Part shown: in pieces, positions 1 through 10,861 of the stretch
Numbering within the stretch: position 1 is the first letter of the stretch
Layout: every line of letters starts with the position of its first letter
Assembly: GCA_913050055.1 (NCBI GenBank)
Contig: CAJXAT010000018.1
Location: forward strand, 1-32,230
From: an uncultured Flammeovirgaceae bacterium
GTDB lineage: Bacteria; Bacteroidota; Bacteroidia; Cytophagales; Cyclobacteriaceae
DNA length: 32,230 nt
Direction: 5' to 3'
The notes under the pieces: generated by a model
Database searches by the model: none
Told to the model about the DNA's origin: nothing
What the model saw: the letters and a program-made list of their open reading frames with translations, nothing else
Translations under genes and position numbers: made by a program

Positions 1-1998
<1,998 letters not shown>

Positions 1999-2221
1999 AT
2001 AAACTTCTGATTTATTGGAAGAGACTTTTTCGGTCTGATCAATTACAATTCTGAAGTCAAAGAAAGCGAGTGGGATGTGTAAGACTGGACACTCTACCTA
2101 TTTGGCACAACGGCCAGAGTCGATGGAATTTATCCATTGATAACAATATTACTGTCAGAGAATGACCGTAAAAAATTATGAGTTTGAATTAGATTGATAA
2201 GTGAACAAATAAAAAAATAAA
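1999..2221. other. Intergenic stretch with possible degraded coding remnants
   Basis: These 223 bases separate the GH97 gene from the DUF1080 gene. No hairpin terminator or TAnnTTTG promoter element is evident. On the + strand, short stretches read like protein in different frames: one gives RDFFGLINYNSEVKESEWDV then stop (ends about 2079), and another gives TLPIWHNGQSRWNLSIDNN and stops near 2165. They may be remnants of a decayed gene between the two sugar genes, but they are too short to assign to a family. Confidence 0.25.
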
Positions 2222-2986
2222 ATGAAAAACATAAATAAATGCTTAATGCTGAGTGCTCTAGTGATGTGCACCTTCTCATCATGTAAAGAAACACCTTACA
2301 GTGAATGGATTCACCTTTTTGATGGGACTAGCACAGAAGGTTGGAGAGCTTACAATGGAGATGCTTTACCTCCGGGATGGGCAATAAAGGACAGCATTTT
2401 AACCTTTCATACCGAACAAATCTTAGAAGAAGACTATGATTATAAGGGGAGCAGGGATATTATTTACGGCGTCGAAGAATTCGAAAATTTTGAATTATAT
2501 GTAGAATGGAAAATTCCTGAGGGAGGAAATAGCGGTATTTTTTATCATATAAAAGAAGGCTATGAAGGGCCTCACATGATTGCTCCTGAATACCAGTTGA
2601 TAGACGATCAGAACTATGCAAAAATTCATGATCTTAAGGCTTATAATGAAAGTTTTGGAGCCTTAGAACCAGAAAAATTACAAGATTGGCAGTCGACGGC
2701 AGCCGATTATGCCATGCATACACCGGATACTGCCGAAAAAGTATTGCATCCCGCTGGGCAATGGAATTCAACAAAAATTGTATTCAGTACTGAAAGAGTA
2801 GAGCACTGGCTCAATGGGGAAAAAGTCCTCTATTTTGTTCCTTGGTCAGGAGACTGGTACAAAAAAAGAGATTCAGGTAAATGGAAAAATGCACCTGACT
2901 ATGGTAAGTTCAAAACAGGCTATATAGGATTTCAAGATCATGGTAGTGATCTGTGGTTTAGAAATATTAAAATTAAGAAGATGTAG
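2222..2986 (+). CDS. DUF1080 / 3-keto-disaccharide hydrolase family lipoprotein
   Basis: A 254-residue protein of the DUF1080 family (PF06439), a concanavalin-like beta-sandwich. The family name, 3-keto-disaccharide hydrolase, comes from members that cleave sugars already oxidised at C3. The N-terminus has a lipoprotein signal with FSSC and the lipidated Cys at residue 21, so it is probably anchored to the outer membrane or periplasmic face. Family features visible are the opening IHLFDGTSTEGWRAYNG, the core FELYVEWKIPEGGNSGIFYH, the segment PEYQLIDDQ, and the closing GYIGFQDHGSDLWFRNIKIK. Length is normal for a single-domain member. The next gene encodes a Gfo/Idh/MocA oxidoreductase, the usual partner able to make the 3-keto substrate. 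The family is clear; the substrate is unknown. Confidence 0.92.
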   Translation: MKNINKCLMLSALVMCTFSSCKETPYSEWIHLFDGTSTEGWRAYNGDALPPGWAIKDSILTFHTEQILEEDYDYKGSRDIIYGVEEFENFELYVEWKIPEGGNSGIFYHIKEGYEGPHMIAPEYQLIDDQNYAKIHDLKAYNESFGALEPEKLQDWQSTAADYAMHTPDTAEKVLHPAGQWNSTKIVFSTERVEHWLNGEKVLYFVPWSGDWYKKRDSGKWKNAPDYGKFKTGYIGFQDHGSDLWFRNIKIKKM

Positions 2987-3090
2987 GTATAGCCAAAAGA
3001 TCATCTAAAAAGAGTTCTTTATGGAGCATTTTTAGTCTAATAAAAGAAGTTTATTTAATGTTTAAATAGGTTAACTAAAATCATTCAATA

Positions 3091-4527
3091 ATGAAAAGAA
3101 GAGACTTTATAAAAAATACGTCTGCGTTATCAGCAATAGCAATCCTTCCTCCTTTTTCGAATTGTAAATTTGAAAAAAAAGGTCGTCTAAGAACGGCGCA
3201 TATCGGCGTAGGCGGAATGGGGGGTGAAGATTTAAGAGATATTTCATCTCATGCTTTAGTAGATGTTACCGCTTTATGCGATGTTGATGCTAATAATTTA
3301 GCTGCGGCTAAAAAACTGCATCCAAACGCAAAAGCATATTCTGATTATAGAAAGATGTTAGATAAGATTGGAGATTCTATTGATGCGGTTATTGTTTCTA
3401 CACCAGACCACACACATGCACCAGCCTCTTTGAAGGCTATGAATATGGGGAAATCTGTTTATTGTCAAAAACCATTAACTCATCATGTATCAGAAGCGAG
3501 AGCGATGCGGAAATTGGCAGAAGAGAAAAATTTGATTACTCAAATGGGTATACAGGTGCATTCCTTTTATGATTATAAATTAGCGACCTTACTCATTCAA
3601 TCAGGGATCATCGGAAAAGTAAATACAGTAAGGGCGTGGTCACCTAAAAACTGGGGGTATGACGGAACCGCACCTTTAGGAAATGATCCGGTTCCTGAAA
3701 CACTAGATTGGAACCTTTGGTTGGGGACATCTGCAGAAAGACCATACAAAAAAGATATCTACCATCCTGGAAACTGGAGAAAACTAGTAGATTATGGATG
3801 CGGCACTTTAGGGGATATGGGTGTCCATATTTTTGATACGCCATATAACGCCCTTGAATTAGATGTACCTAAGACTATTACAAATAAATGTCGGAAACCA
3901 AATGGATTTGGATATCCTGAAACCAACATCGTGACTTATGAATTTCCAGGAACAAAATATACAACGAATGACTTCAAATGGGTTTGGTATGATGGTAAGG
4001 GGGCTCCTGAAGACCATCAAGATTTAATATTGCCTGGCTCAGAGAACAAATCATCAAATAAGACAAAATCAAATGATAAGGAAGCCACTTTAAAAGATAA
4101 AATATCGCTTGAAACAAAATTAACAGACGAAAGTAGCTTACCCGACCAAGGTGCCATGTTTATTGGTGAAAAAGGCCGTTTACTTTTACCTCACTTCATG
4201 CAATTACCAAAGAAAATTGTAGACGGAAAGTATGTAGATATTTCTAAAGAGATTTCTGCTATTGAAAAAGTAAACAATATGGGAAAACCTATTCGCGACT
4301 ATAACTCTGAAGGGCCGAAACATTATCACCAGTTCGTGGATGCATGCCTAGGAAAAGACACTTGTACTGCACCATTTTCATACGCTGCACGTCTTACCGA
4401 AACAATTTTGTTAGGTACGATTGCAGGGAGATTTCCAGGCCAGACGTTGAATTGGAACAGCGAAAAAGGAATGTTTTCTGAAAACGCTGCAAATAAGTAC
4501 CTAGTTGGCAAGTACCGAAAATTCTGA
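3091..4527 (+). CDS. Exported Gfo/Idh/MocA family sugar oxidoreductase
   Basis: A 478-residue NAD(P)-dependent oxidoreductase of the Gfo/Idh/MocA type, likely acting on a sugar or glycoside. The N-terminus KRRDFIKNTSALSAIAILPP is a twin-arginine signal, and FSNC at 22-25 could be a lipobox, so the protein is probably exported folded and perhaps lipidated. The Rossmann nucleotide motif is G39-V-G41-G-M-G44. The catalytic-type lysine is K127 in CQKPLTH, the form common in exported members of this family, and H246 sits in GDMGVHIFD. Residues about 316-349 form a Lys/Ser/Asp-rich, low-complexity insertion before LPDQGAMFIGEKG. The gene lies 104 bp after the DUF1080 gene and probably acts with it, oxidising a glycoside at C3 before cleavage. 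The family is firm; the exact reaction is inferred. Confidence 0.93.
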   Translation: MKRRDFIKNTSALSAIAILPPFSNCKFEKKGRLRTAHIGVGGMGGEDLRDISSHALVDVTALCDVDANNLAAAKKLHPNAKAYSDYRKMLDKIGDSIDAVIVSTPDHTHAPASLKAMNMGKSVYCQKPLTHHVSEARAMRKLAEEKNLITQMGIQVHSFYDYKLATLLIQSGIIGKVNTVRAWSPKNWGYDGTAPLGNDPVPETLDWNLWLGTSAERPYKKDIYHPGNWRKLVDYGCGTLGDMGVHIFDTPYNALELDVPKTITNKCRKPNGFGYPETNIVTYEFPGTKYTTNDFKWVWYDGKGAPEDHQDLILPGSENKSSNKTKSNDKEATLKDKISLETKLTDESSLPDQGAMFIGEKGRLLLPHFMQLPKKIVDGKYVDISKEISAIEKVNNMGKPIRDYNSEGPKHYHQFVDACLGKDTCTAPFSYAARLTETILLGTIAGRFPGQTLNWNSEKGMFSENAANKYLVGKYRKF

Positions 4528-4550
4528 TCGAAGCAATAAAATTAAAAAAC

Positions 4551-4588
4551 TTCACCGCCGTTTTGTGTCCTCACAAACGGAGGGTGAA
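4551..4588. terminator. Rho-independent terminator hairpin, possibly bidirectional
   Basis: TTCACC (4551-4556) pairs with GGTGAA (4583-4588). Inside it, CCGTTTTGTG (4558-4567) pairs with CACAAACGG (4572-4580) with one bulged T, leaving a 4-base loop. The A-rich run just before the hairpin (about 4540-4549) becomes a T-tract when read on the minus strand, so the classical orientation is minus. On the + strand it lies 23 bp after the Gfo/Idh/MocA stop but is followed by A-rich sequence, not T. It could serve both convergent units. Confidence 0.7.
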
Positions 4589-4708
4589 AAGAAAAATATG
4601 TTGACATTTAAATGTTTACTGATGATCTTTTAAGATGGGATCAAGAAGAAAAGGATTCATTTTTTTGAACAATTATATTGCTTTCCTTTGTCTTCAAGAT
4701 CGCAATTC

Positions 4709-4939
4709 TTATTTCTTTTCTAACTGAGATTCTACATTAAAAATAATCTCATCTTCAATGAATTGAATGTCTGTACTATGTAATATTGGAATCTTCACAT
4801 CTCTTTTTCTCGGCTTAGATTTTAGCTTTTCAAGTAATCTCCTCGGCATAGAAATGAAGAGATAGGCCTTCACATAATATACTATGCCTAGACGCTTCTG
4901 AGAATCATAAATAGACAAGAACAGATACGAAAGAGTCAA
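4709..4939 (-). pseudogene. Short open frame, possible C-terminal remnant of unknown protein
   Basis: A 76-codon frame on the minus strand, opening with TTG five codons after an in-frame stop and without a convincing ribosome site. The product is basic and reads like protein, with hydrophobic segments first (e.g. RLGIVYYVKAYLFISMPRRL) and a charged tail ending FNVESQLEKK. I do not recognise the family; the pattern resembles the tail of a membrane-associated enzyme. It lies downstream of the PorV-like gene and upstream of the terminator at 4551-4588 in the same direction. It may be a decayed gene or a chance frame. Confidence 0.25.
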
Positions 4940-5026
4940 TAACCAAGACGCTCAACAGCGGACTTTGCAAAGTATAAAACTAGATGATTGCTGACATAGA
5001 TGGCAATATTCTCATCGAAATAGGAA

Positions 5027-6193
5027 TCACTTATAATTAAGAAAAACCGACAGACGTAAAGTTTCAGCCATTGGATGATTATTTATGGTGGGAATCAGAT
5101 ATGAAGCGGAAAACTCAAATGCCTGATATCGGAACCCTGATCCGAAAGTGAGATATTTCCTGTTCCCCTTTTGCTCATGTTCATGAAAATAGCCGCCTCT
5201 TAGTGCAAATGATTCTCTATACCAATATTCTAGGCCTAGCGAATAAGTGAGTTCTTTCATCTCTTCGCTGAAGCCTTCGGGTGCATCTGTAAAGGACCCA
5301 AATGTACTGCTGAATAAGTTTCTGTCAGTTTCCTTTCCCTTCATTAAAGAGCGTTCTCCTGATTTGGGATCGATAACTATAATTGGTGGTGATGGAATCA
5401 TCAACTTGTTGACATCGAATACAAAAGTGACTGAATTATCAGAATCAAGGTGATACCGAAATGCTGTACCCAACCTTAAATTTGTTGGGATCGGTTCGCT
5501 TGCTCTAAAGTCGTTATATTTAATCCTAGGACCAAAGTTAGATAAATGCGTCCCGAATGAGATATTAACATCATGCCCATTTAAGCTTGTTTTTTTCTGA
5601 TAATAGACGCCTAAATCTATAGCAACTGTTGAGCCAATATCAGTGCCCTCCAGTACCGAAAACTGACGTGATGTATTCGACCTAATATATCTTCCTGATA
5701 TTCCTACAGCCAATTCTTCAGTCAATTTCCTGGAATATGTTATATCAAAGGCAACCTGGTAAGGATTCAAACTACCAACGAAATTCCCAAAATTATCATT
5801 GATCTCAAAATCACCAAGATTGAAATAGCGCAGAGACATACCAAATACCTGCTGGTCATCTATTCTATAATATCCTGACACATACGACAAAAACATATCA
5901 TTGGTGATTTTATGCAACCATGGTGAATATGAAACTGAGCCACCAAATCTACCATCAATAAAAACCAGTTTGGCATTATTCCAATAGAGCGAGTTGACAT
6001 CTGCAGACGTGGCTACTCCTGCCTCACCCAGAGCGCTTCCTCTTGTATCGGGGCCAATAGCAATAAAAGAGGTACCACTTGTTAACACGCCATTTCCAAT
6101 CTGTCTACCTGAGACGGAATTGTCCAATCCTTGAGAAAAACTATTAATGTTAATAAACAATAGTAGGCTTACTTCTAGAATATATTTTTTCAT
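5027..6193 (-). CDS. porV: PorV/LptO-like type IX secretion outer-membrane protein
   Basis: A 388-residue outer-membrane beta-barrel of the PorV (LptO) family. In the T9SS, PorV binds the C-terminal signal of cargo leaving the translocon and takes it to the surface attachment complex. A signal peptide ends near SFSQG. The family N-terminal region is clear: IGPDTRGSALGEAGVATSAD, then LYWNNAKL, then SYSPWLHKITNDMFLSYVSG. The C-terminus ends in amphipathic strands and an aromatic-rich LRLSVFLNYK. I chose the ATG at 6193 rather than 6247 because it starts the signal peptide, is preceded by AGAGGGG, and avoids overlap with the upstream gene. It lies 10 bp after a T9SS cargo gene. Whether it is the cell's main PorV or a paralogue dedicated to that neighbour cannot be told from this window. 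Confidence 0.85.
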   Translation of the reverse strand: MKKYILEVSLLLFININSFSQGLDNSVSGRQIGNGVLTSGTSFIAIGPDTRGSALGEAGVATSADVNSLYWNNAKLVFIDGRFGGSVSYSPWLHKITNDMFLSYVSGYYRIDDQQVFGMSLRYFNLGDFEINDNFGNFVGSLNPYQVAFDITYSRKLTEELAVGISGRYIRSNTSRQFSVLEGTDIGSTVAIDLGVYYQKKTSLNGHDVNISFGTHLSNFGPRIKYNDFRASEPIPTNLRLGTAFRYHLDSDNSVTFVFDVNKLMIPSPPIIVIDPKSGERSLMKGKETDRNLFSSTFGSFTDAPEGFSEEMKELTYSLGLEYWYRESFALRGGYFHEHEQKGNRKYLTFGSGFRYQAFEFSASYLIPTINNHPMAETLRLSVFLNYK

Positions 6194-6203
6194 AGCCCCT
6201 CTT

Positions 6204-8090
6204 CTACAGTTTAACCCCTCTGGTGACGTACCTTTGGGAACCCACATTAATCACAAAAAAATAGACGCCTGATCCTAATGTCGATGGGACGTCCCATGAA
6301 TAACTTCCATTAAACCCAGCTTCATTATCCACGAGTAGTTCAATACGCTTTCCCTGTACATCTATTACCTCCAAGGTATAGGAGGTGAACTCAGGCAGTT
6401 CATATCGGATCATAATCTGGTCATCGAAATAACTGGGAAATACACTTACTCTACCACTCGCGTATGGGCTGTCAATTTCTTTTTCCTCCTCATTAATAGT
6501 GATTAACTGGTTTGCCTGCACATTTGACAAAGACTGGGAATTACCTCCAACCCATTTGATAATTAATGAATCTACACTTGAAGCGTCTGCTAATCCGAAG
6601 TGAGCAATGGAGCTATTTTGGGATTCATGACTTGAACCACCATCAATTTCACGAATCATTTTTATTCCGTCTGCAACGATCTCAACTCTTGATCCTAACC
6701 CACGAGTAGTTGATTTTGATCCCACTAATTGTACTTTCAACCAATTTCCATTAGGTATATCATTTCTAAAAAGTCTGGAGTGAGTATTGGTGAGCAGTCC
6801 TGCTTCTGTTACCGGACTTTGATTGACTACAAAGAGGTCCAGGTCACCATCATTGTCATAATCAAAAGTCACGGAACCTCTTCCTATTCCATTATCTGAC
6901 AATCCAGATTCGTCACTAACATTTTTGAAATTGACTCCATTATTTTCCAGTAGTAAATTTGGATTCGGTACTACTTCCGGGTTTAGAGCACCCATACAAA
7001 TGAAAAGATCAACATCAGTGTCATTATCAAAATCAAATAAGTTAGAACCCCAACTAACAGGAACAACTAGATCATCATTTTGGATTTTTATCATTTGAAA
7101 TGCTGTTCCTAATGGTTCTGTCAAGTCTACAAATGAAAGCCCCGAACCGCGATTTATCATAAATATTCCAATGCCAATGTTAGTTATAAAATAATCCAAC
7201 AAACCGTCATTATTGTAGTCTCCAACAGCTGTTTCCATAGCATTTATTCCATAGTCTGCCCGCGATTCTTCGCTTACATTGGTAAAAGTACGATCAGGGA
7301 ATTCATTTCTGTATAATTGATTTGGACCTCCAAAATCATTGATCACATAGAGGTCTAGATCATTGTCATTGTCATAATCTGTGAAGACTCCTCCAAAACC
7401 AAAACCAGTTCCAGTAAACCTATACAAATCAGTTACATTTTTGAAATATTCGCCTTGTACATTGATATATAACTGATCAACGGAGGTGATTGTTGTTGCT
7501 CCTACTAATTGTCCAAGATTACCGTCGAACTTGTCAAAATAATTACCGACATACAAATCCGGATAACCATCTGCATTAAAATCACCAAATGTAGCTCCGG
7601 TTGAAAACGTTGAGATATGTTTAAACCCATAATTTGTGGAGACATCAGTGAAAGTTCCATTTCCATTGTTAAGGTAGAGTATATTATAAGCCCTAAAAGG
7701 TTCCGCATCTGAATGGAGTGATCCCATTGTTGTGACGAAAATGTCAATATGACCGTCCTTATTTACATCTGCCGAAACAGCGCCTTGTGTAATTATCGAA
7801 TCATTTAAGGCTAGACCTGCAAGTTCTGTAATATCAGAAAATGTGCCGTCACCATTATTGTGGTAAAAGGAGTCTTTATTAAGTCCTCCAGCTATGAATA
7901 AGTCTTCGAAACCATCATTGTTGTAATCGAGAACGGCAACTCCACCTCCGTAAGTTCCCTGAAAAATCCTGAATGTGTGATTGATACCCGAAGCTTCCGT
8001 AACATCTGTGAAAACAGGCTGTGCCTTCGCCAATTGAAAGGACAGAATTGATATCATGAAAATTGTAAATAAAAAGAAAATTTGCTTCAT
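6204..8090 (-). CDS. Secreted FG-GAP/VCBS repeat protein with ASPIC/UnbV domain and T9SS sorting domain
   Basis: A 628-residue surface or extracellular protein of the CRTAC1-like type. A signal peptide ends around QLAKAQP. At least seven calcium-binding FG-GAP/VCBS loops follow, including DYNNDGFEDLF, DVNKDGHIDIF, DFNADGYPDLY, DYDNDNDLDLY, DYNNDGLLDYF, DFDNDTDVDLF and DYDNDGDLDLF, predicting a seven-bladed propeller. Then comes an ASPIC/UnbV domain (about 445-530; NGNWLKVQLVGSKSTTRGLG, IDGGSSHESQNS, HFGLA). The last 80 or so residues form a type A T9SS sorting domain (VFPSYFDDQIMIRYELPE to GVYFFVINVGSQRYVTRGVKL). It is the first gene of a two-gene unit with the PorV-like gene. The domain content is firm; the ligand or role (adhesion, calcium-dependent binding) is unknown. 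Confidence 0.92.
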   Translation of the reverse strand: MKQIFFLFTIFMISILSFQLAKAQPVFTDVTEASGINHTFRIFQGTYGGGVAVLDYNNDGFEDLFIAGGLNKDSFYHNNGDGTFSDITELAGLALNDSIITQGAVSADVNKDGHIDIFVTTMGSLHSDAEPFRAYNILYLNNGNGTFTDVSTNYGFKHISTFSTGATFGDFNADGYPDLYVGNYFDKFDGNLGQLVGATTITSVDQLYINVQGEYFKNVTDLYRFTGTGFGFGGVFTDYDNDNDLDLYVINDFGGPNQLYRNEFPDRTFTNVSEESRADYGINAMETAVGDYNNDGLLDYFITNIGIGIFMINRGSGLSFVDLTEPLGTAFQMIKIQNDDLVVPVSWGSNLFDFDNDTDVDLFICMGALNPEVVPNPNLLLENNGVNFKNVSDESGLSDNGIGRGSVTFDYDNDGDLDLFVVNQSPVTEAGLLTNTHSRLFRNDIPNGNWLKVQLVGSKSTTRGLGSRVEIVADGIKMIREIDGGSSHESQNSSIAHFGLADASSVDSLIIKWVGGNSQSLSNVQANQLITINEEEKEIDSPYASGRVSVFPSYFDDQIMIRYELPEFTSYTLEVIDVQGKRIELLVDNEAGFNGSYSWDVPSTLGSGVYFFVINVGSQRYVTRGVKL

Positions 8091-8507
8091 TATTTAAGAC
8101 TAAATAAACGATTTTAGGCTGGCTTTCCTTAATAAACTACGGAGCTACTCGCTTGATTACTTATGCTTTAATGACAGTAGGTTTATAAAATGGGTGACAA
8201 CAAAAAAAGGCTAATTCTGTTGTTTTTACAATAGAAATCGACTAAAATTGAGAAGCGTTTGGTCATCACATTTATTTTGAAAATTTCCAAAATTGAGGCT
8301 CTCAAGATCCCCTTGACTAGATTCAATCATTCATGTACTGGATATAGGAAGCCAAGACCAATGAAAATGCCGAATTGGTTCTCACTTTTCCACGTAATGA
8401 CGATATTAGGGTATGCAAGAAATCTGTGTTGGGTAGGTCCGATAAGGGGCGTTCAGGTAAGGGTGGTTACATGACGTTTAACAGCAGATGATTAAGTACA
8501 AAAAAAG
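8091..8507. other. Divergent intergenic region
   Basis: These 417 bases lie between two divergent genes for secreted proteins, so promoters for both should be here. I could not find a clean TAnnTTTG box with a TTTG partner on either strand. Open frames here (+ 8259-8474, and a short minus frame of about 40 codons over the same bases) show no recognisable protein features, and I do not call them genes. Confidence 0.5.
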
Positions 8508-10745
8508 GTGAAAATAAATCTAAGTAATTTGGAGAAATCAGGAAGGTTTGGTACTGGTATATTGATTCTTGTGCTGATCTTAGGAATTGCGATTCCTTGC
8601 ATCTCACAACAGTCGGTAGCCAGACAGTGGAACGAAGTTTTGCTTGAAGCCATAAGAAATGATTTTGCGCGGCCAACTGTACATGCTAGAAATCTCTTTC
8701 ATATTTCTGCGGCTATGTATGATGCCTGGGCAGTGTACGACGAAACAGCCGAGACATTTTTTCTTGGAAAAACTGTAGGCAGTTACACATATTCTTTTCA
8801 GGGAATTGAGGCACCTTCAAATGTGGAAGCCGCCCAGACAGAAGCAATGAGTTTTGCGGCTTATCGATTGTTGAAACATCGGTTTGAAATATCGCCAGGA
8901 GCTGAAGAGTCTCTCCTACGATTTGACAGTCTGATGATTGCTATGGGAAATGATATGTCTATTACTTCAACATCGTATGAAGACGGCTCACCGGCAGCAC
9001 TTGGAAATTATATTGCAGAGCAAATTATTGAATTTGGTTATCAGGATGGATCGAATGAATGGTTTTTCTATGAAAATCTGTTTTACGAGTCCCAGAATGA
9101 TGTGATGATACCCACGCTACCGGGAAGTCAGGAGATGAATGATCCCAATCGCTGGCAGCCGCTGGCGTTTGATTTATTTATTGATCAAGCTGGTTTCGAA
9201 ATTCCAGGAGGATCGCCGGACTTTTTGAGTCCTGAGTGGGGTTTTGTCATTCCTTTTGCACTTAGTCAATATGACCTTGATGTTAGGGAAAGGGATGGAG
9301 AAGAGTATTGGATTTATCATGATCCCGGAGATCCATGTTATATTCAATCTGATGGATCTGGAAACTCATCGGATTATCAATGGGGCAATGAACTGGTTGC
9401 TATATGGTCATCTCACTTAGATCCCTCGGACGGAGTTATGATCGATATATCACCCGCTTCCATCGGAAACATAGCAATTCAAGATTATCCAACAACTTTG
9501 GAAGGACTTCGGGAATTTTATAATCTGCATGAAGGGGGTGATCCAAGTAGAGGACATGAGATTAATCCGATTACTCAACTGCCATATCCATCTCAGGTAG
9601 TACCCAGAGGAGATTATGCTAGGGTGTTAGCTGAATTTTGGGCTGATGGACCAGATTCTGAAACACCGCCAGGTCATTGGTATACTATTTTGAACTATGT
9701 GAATGATCACGAACTATTCGAAAAAAGATTTAAAGGTCAAGGTGAGATATTAGGCGATCTAGAGTGGGATGTGAAAGCGTATTTTACATTGGGAGGAGCA
9801 CTTCATGACGCGGCCATAACAGCCTGGAGCATAAAAGGATGGTACGATTACCCCAGACCCATTTCATCAATTAGATACATGGCTGATCAGGGACAATCTT
9901 CAGATTCGGAACTACCCAATTATGCGGCAAATGGAATCCCATTGCATGATGGTTTGGTTGAGTTGGTCTTGGAGGAAGACCCATTGTCCGGTGATAATGA
10001 TGAAAATATAGGTAAGATCAAATTAATGGCTTGGAAAGGGCCTGAGTTTATATCAGATCCCGCTGGCGATGCGGCAGGTGTTGACTGGATTCTGGCTGAG
10101 AACTGGTGGCCATATCAGCGACCAACTTTTGTTAACCCTCCTTTTGCAGGGTATATATCCGGTCACTCCACATTTTCAAGAGCCGCGGCAGAAGTAATCA
10201 CATTGCTGACAGGAGACGAGTTTTTTCCCGGAGGAGTTGGCGAATTTGTAGCCCCTAAAAATGAATTTTTGGTTTTTGAGGAAGGCCCAAGTGTTGACAT
10301 TACTTTACAGTGGGCAACCTATCGAGACGCGGCTGACCAGACCAGTCTTTCTAGAATATGGGGAGGAATACATCCGCCGGTAGATGATATTCCGGGTCGC
10401 TTGATTGGAGAAAAAATTGGTATTGCTGCCTTTGACCTTGCCAACAATTATTTCGATGGTAGTATTATTACCAGTGTGACTGATCCCTTTGAAGCTGAGA
10501 TTCTCGTTTTTCCAAATCCGAGTTTAGGGCAAACTCTTACCATAAGAATAGATCAAAATTTCCAGATGGATAATTTAACAATGAGGCTAATAGATTTGAA
10601 TGGCAGGAGAATTTGGATGAAGGAATTTAAAGGTGTTGTACAAGAAGTCAAGGTAGATATGGGCGCAAGCTTAAACGGAGTGTATTTATTGAGAGTTGAA
10701 AGTGGGGATATAAATAAAACGTTTCGTATAGTTATCCGGAATTAA
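8508..10745 (+). CDS. Secreted vanadium-dependent haloperoxidase-like protein (PAP2 superfamily) with T9SS sorting domain
   Basis: A 745-residue protein with an N-terminal signal (hydrophobic GTGILILVLILGIAIPC), an alpha-helical vanadium chloroperoxidase/PAP2 core and a C-terminal type A T9SS sorting domain starting at VFPNPSLGQ. The oxyanion-site residues are all present: K443 and R450 (KGWYDYPRP), S551-G552-H553 (YISGHSTFSR), and R616 with H622 (SRIWGGIHPP). The K-to-R gap of 7 and the R-to-H gap of 6 match fungal vanadium chloroperoxidase (K353/R360, R490/H496). It should bind vanadate or phosphate and act as a haloperoxidase or a related phosphatase outside the cell. The start is GTG at 8508; no better ATG lies in frame near the signal peptide. 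It is divergent from the FG-GAP/PorV unit. The fold and sorting domain are firm; halogenating activity is inferred. Confidence 0.9.
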   Translation: MKINLSNLEKSGRFGTGILILVLILGIAIPCISQQSVARQWNEVLLEAIRNDFARPTVHARNLFHISAAMYDAWAVYDETAETFFLGKTVGSYTYSFQGIEAPSNVEAAQTEAMSFAAYRLLKHRFEISPGAEESLLRFDSLMIAMGNDMSITSTSYEDGSPAALGNYIAEQIIEFGYQDGSNEWFFYENLFYESQNDVMIPTLPGSQEMNDPNRWQPLAFDLFIDQAGFEIPGGSPDFLSPEWGFVIPFALSQYDLDVRERDGEEYWIYHDPGDPCYIQSDGSGNSSDYQWGNELVAIWSSHLDPSDGVMIDISPASIGNIAIQDYPTTLEGLREFYNLHEGGDPSRGHEINPITQLPYPSQVVPRGDYARVLAEFWADGPDSETPPGHWYTILNYVNDHELFEKRFKGQGEILGDLEWDVKAYFTLGGALHDAAITAWSIKGWYDYPRPISSIRYMADQGQSSDSELPNYAANGIPLHDGLVELVLEEDPLSGDNDENIGKIKLMAWKGPEFISDPAGDAAGVDWILAENWWPYQRPTFVNPPFAGYISGHSTFSRAAAEVITLLTGDEFFPGGVGEFVAPKNEFLVFEEGPSVDITLQWATYRDAADQTSLSRIWGGIHPPVDDIPGRLIGEKIGIAAFDLANNYFDGSIITSVTDPFEAEILVFPNPSLGQTLTIRIDQNFQMDNLTMRLIDLNGRRIWMKEFKGVVQEVKVDMGASLNGVYLLRVESGDINKTFRIVIRN

Positions 10746-10861
10746 GGGTTTAGTTCAAAAATTGAGAGCTTGAATTTGAGTTTCATTATAATGTAATTAG
10801 AAAATTAATCATTTTGATCTGCTTAATGATTTACGATAGGTATCTTGAACAAGAGATTTAA

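Larger units (their letters stand above)
4528..5026. other. Intergenic region between convergent genes
   Basis: These 499 bases lie between the stop of the Gfo/Idh/MocA gene (+) and the stop of the PorV-like gene (minus). They hold a strong hairpin at 4551-4588 and a short minus-strand open frame at 4709-4939, listed separately. The rest (4590-4708 and 4940-5026) shows no gene, repeat or RNA that I can recognise. Confidence 0.5.

Noticed and set aside
3469-3471. QKP instead of EKP around the catalytic lysine of the Gfo/Idh/MocA enzyme
   Set aside because: The QKPLTH form is common in exported members of this family, so it is not a defect.
6194-6247. Upstream start for the PorV-like protein
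   Set aside because: It adds 18 unrelated residues ahead of a good signal peptide and overlaps the preceding gene; the ATG at 6193 has a purine-rich site before it.
8259-8474. 71-codon + strand frame upstream of the haloperoxidase-like gene
   Set aside because: No protein-like composition, no ribosome site, and it lies in a region expected to hold divergent promoters.
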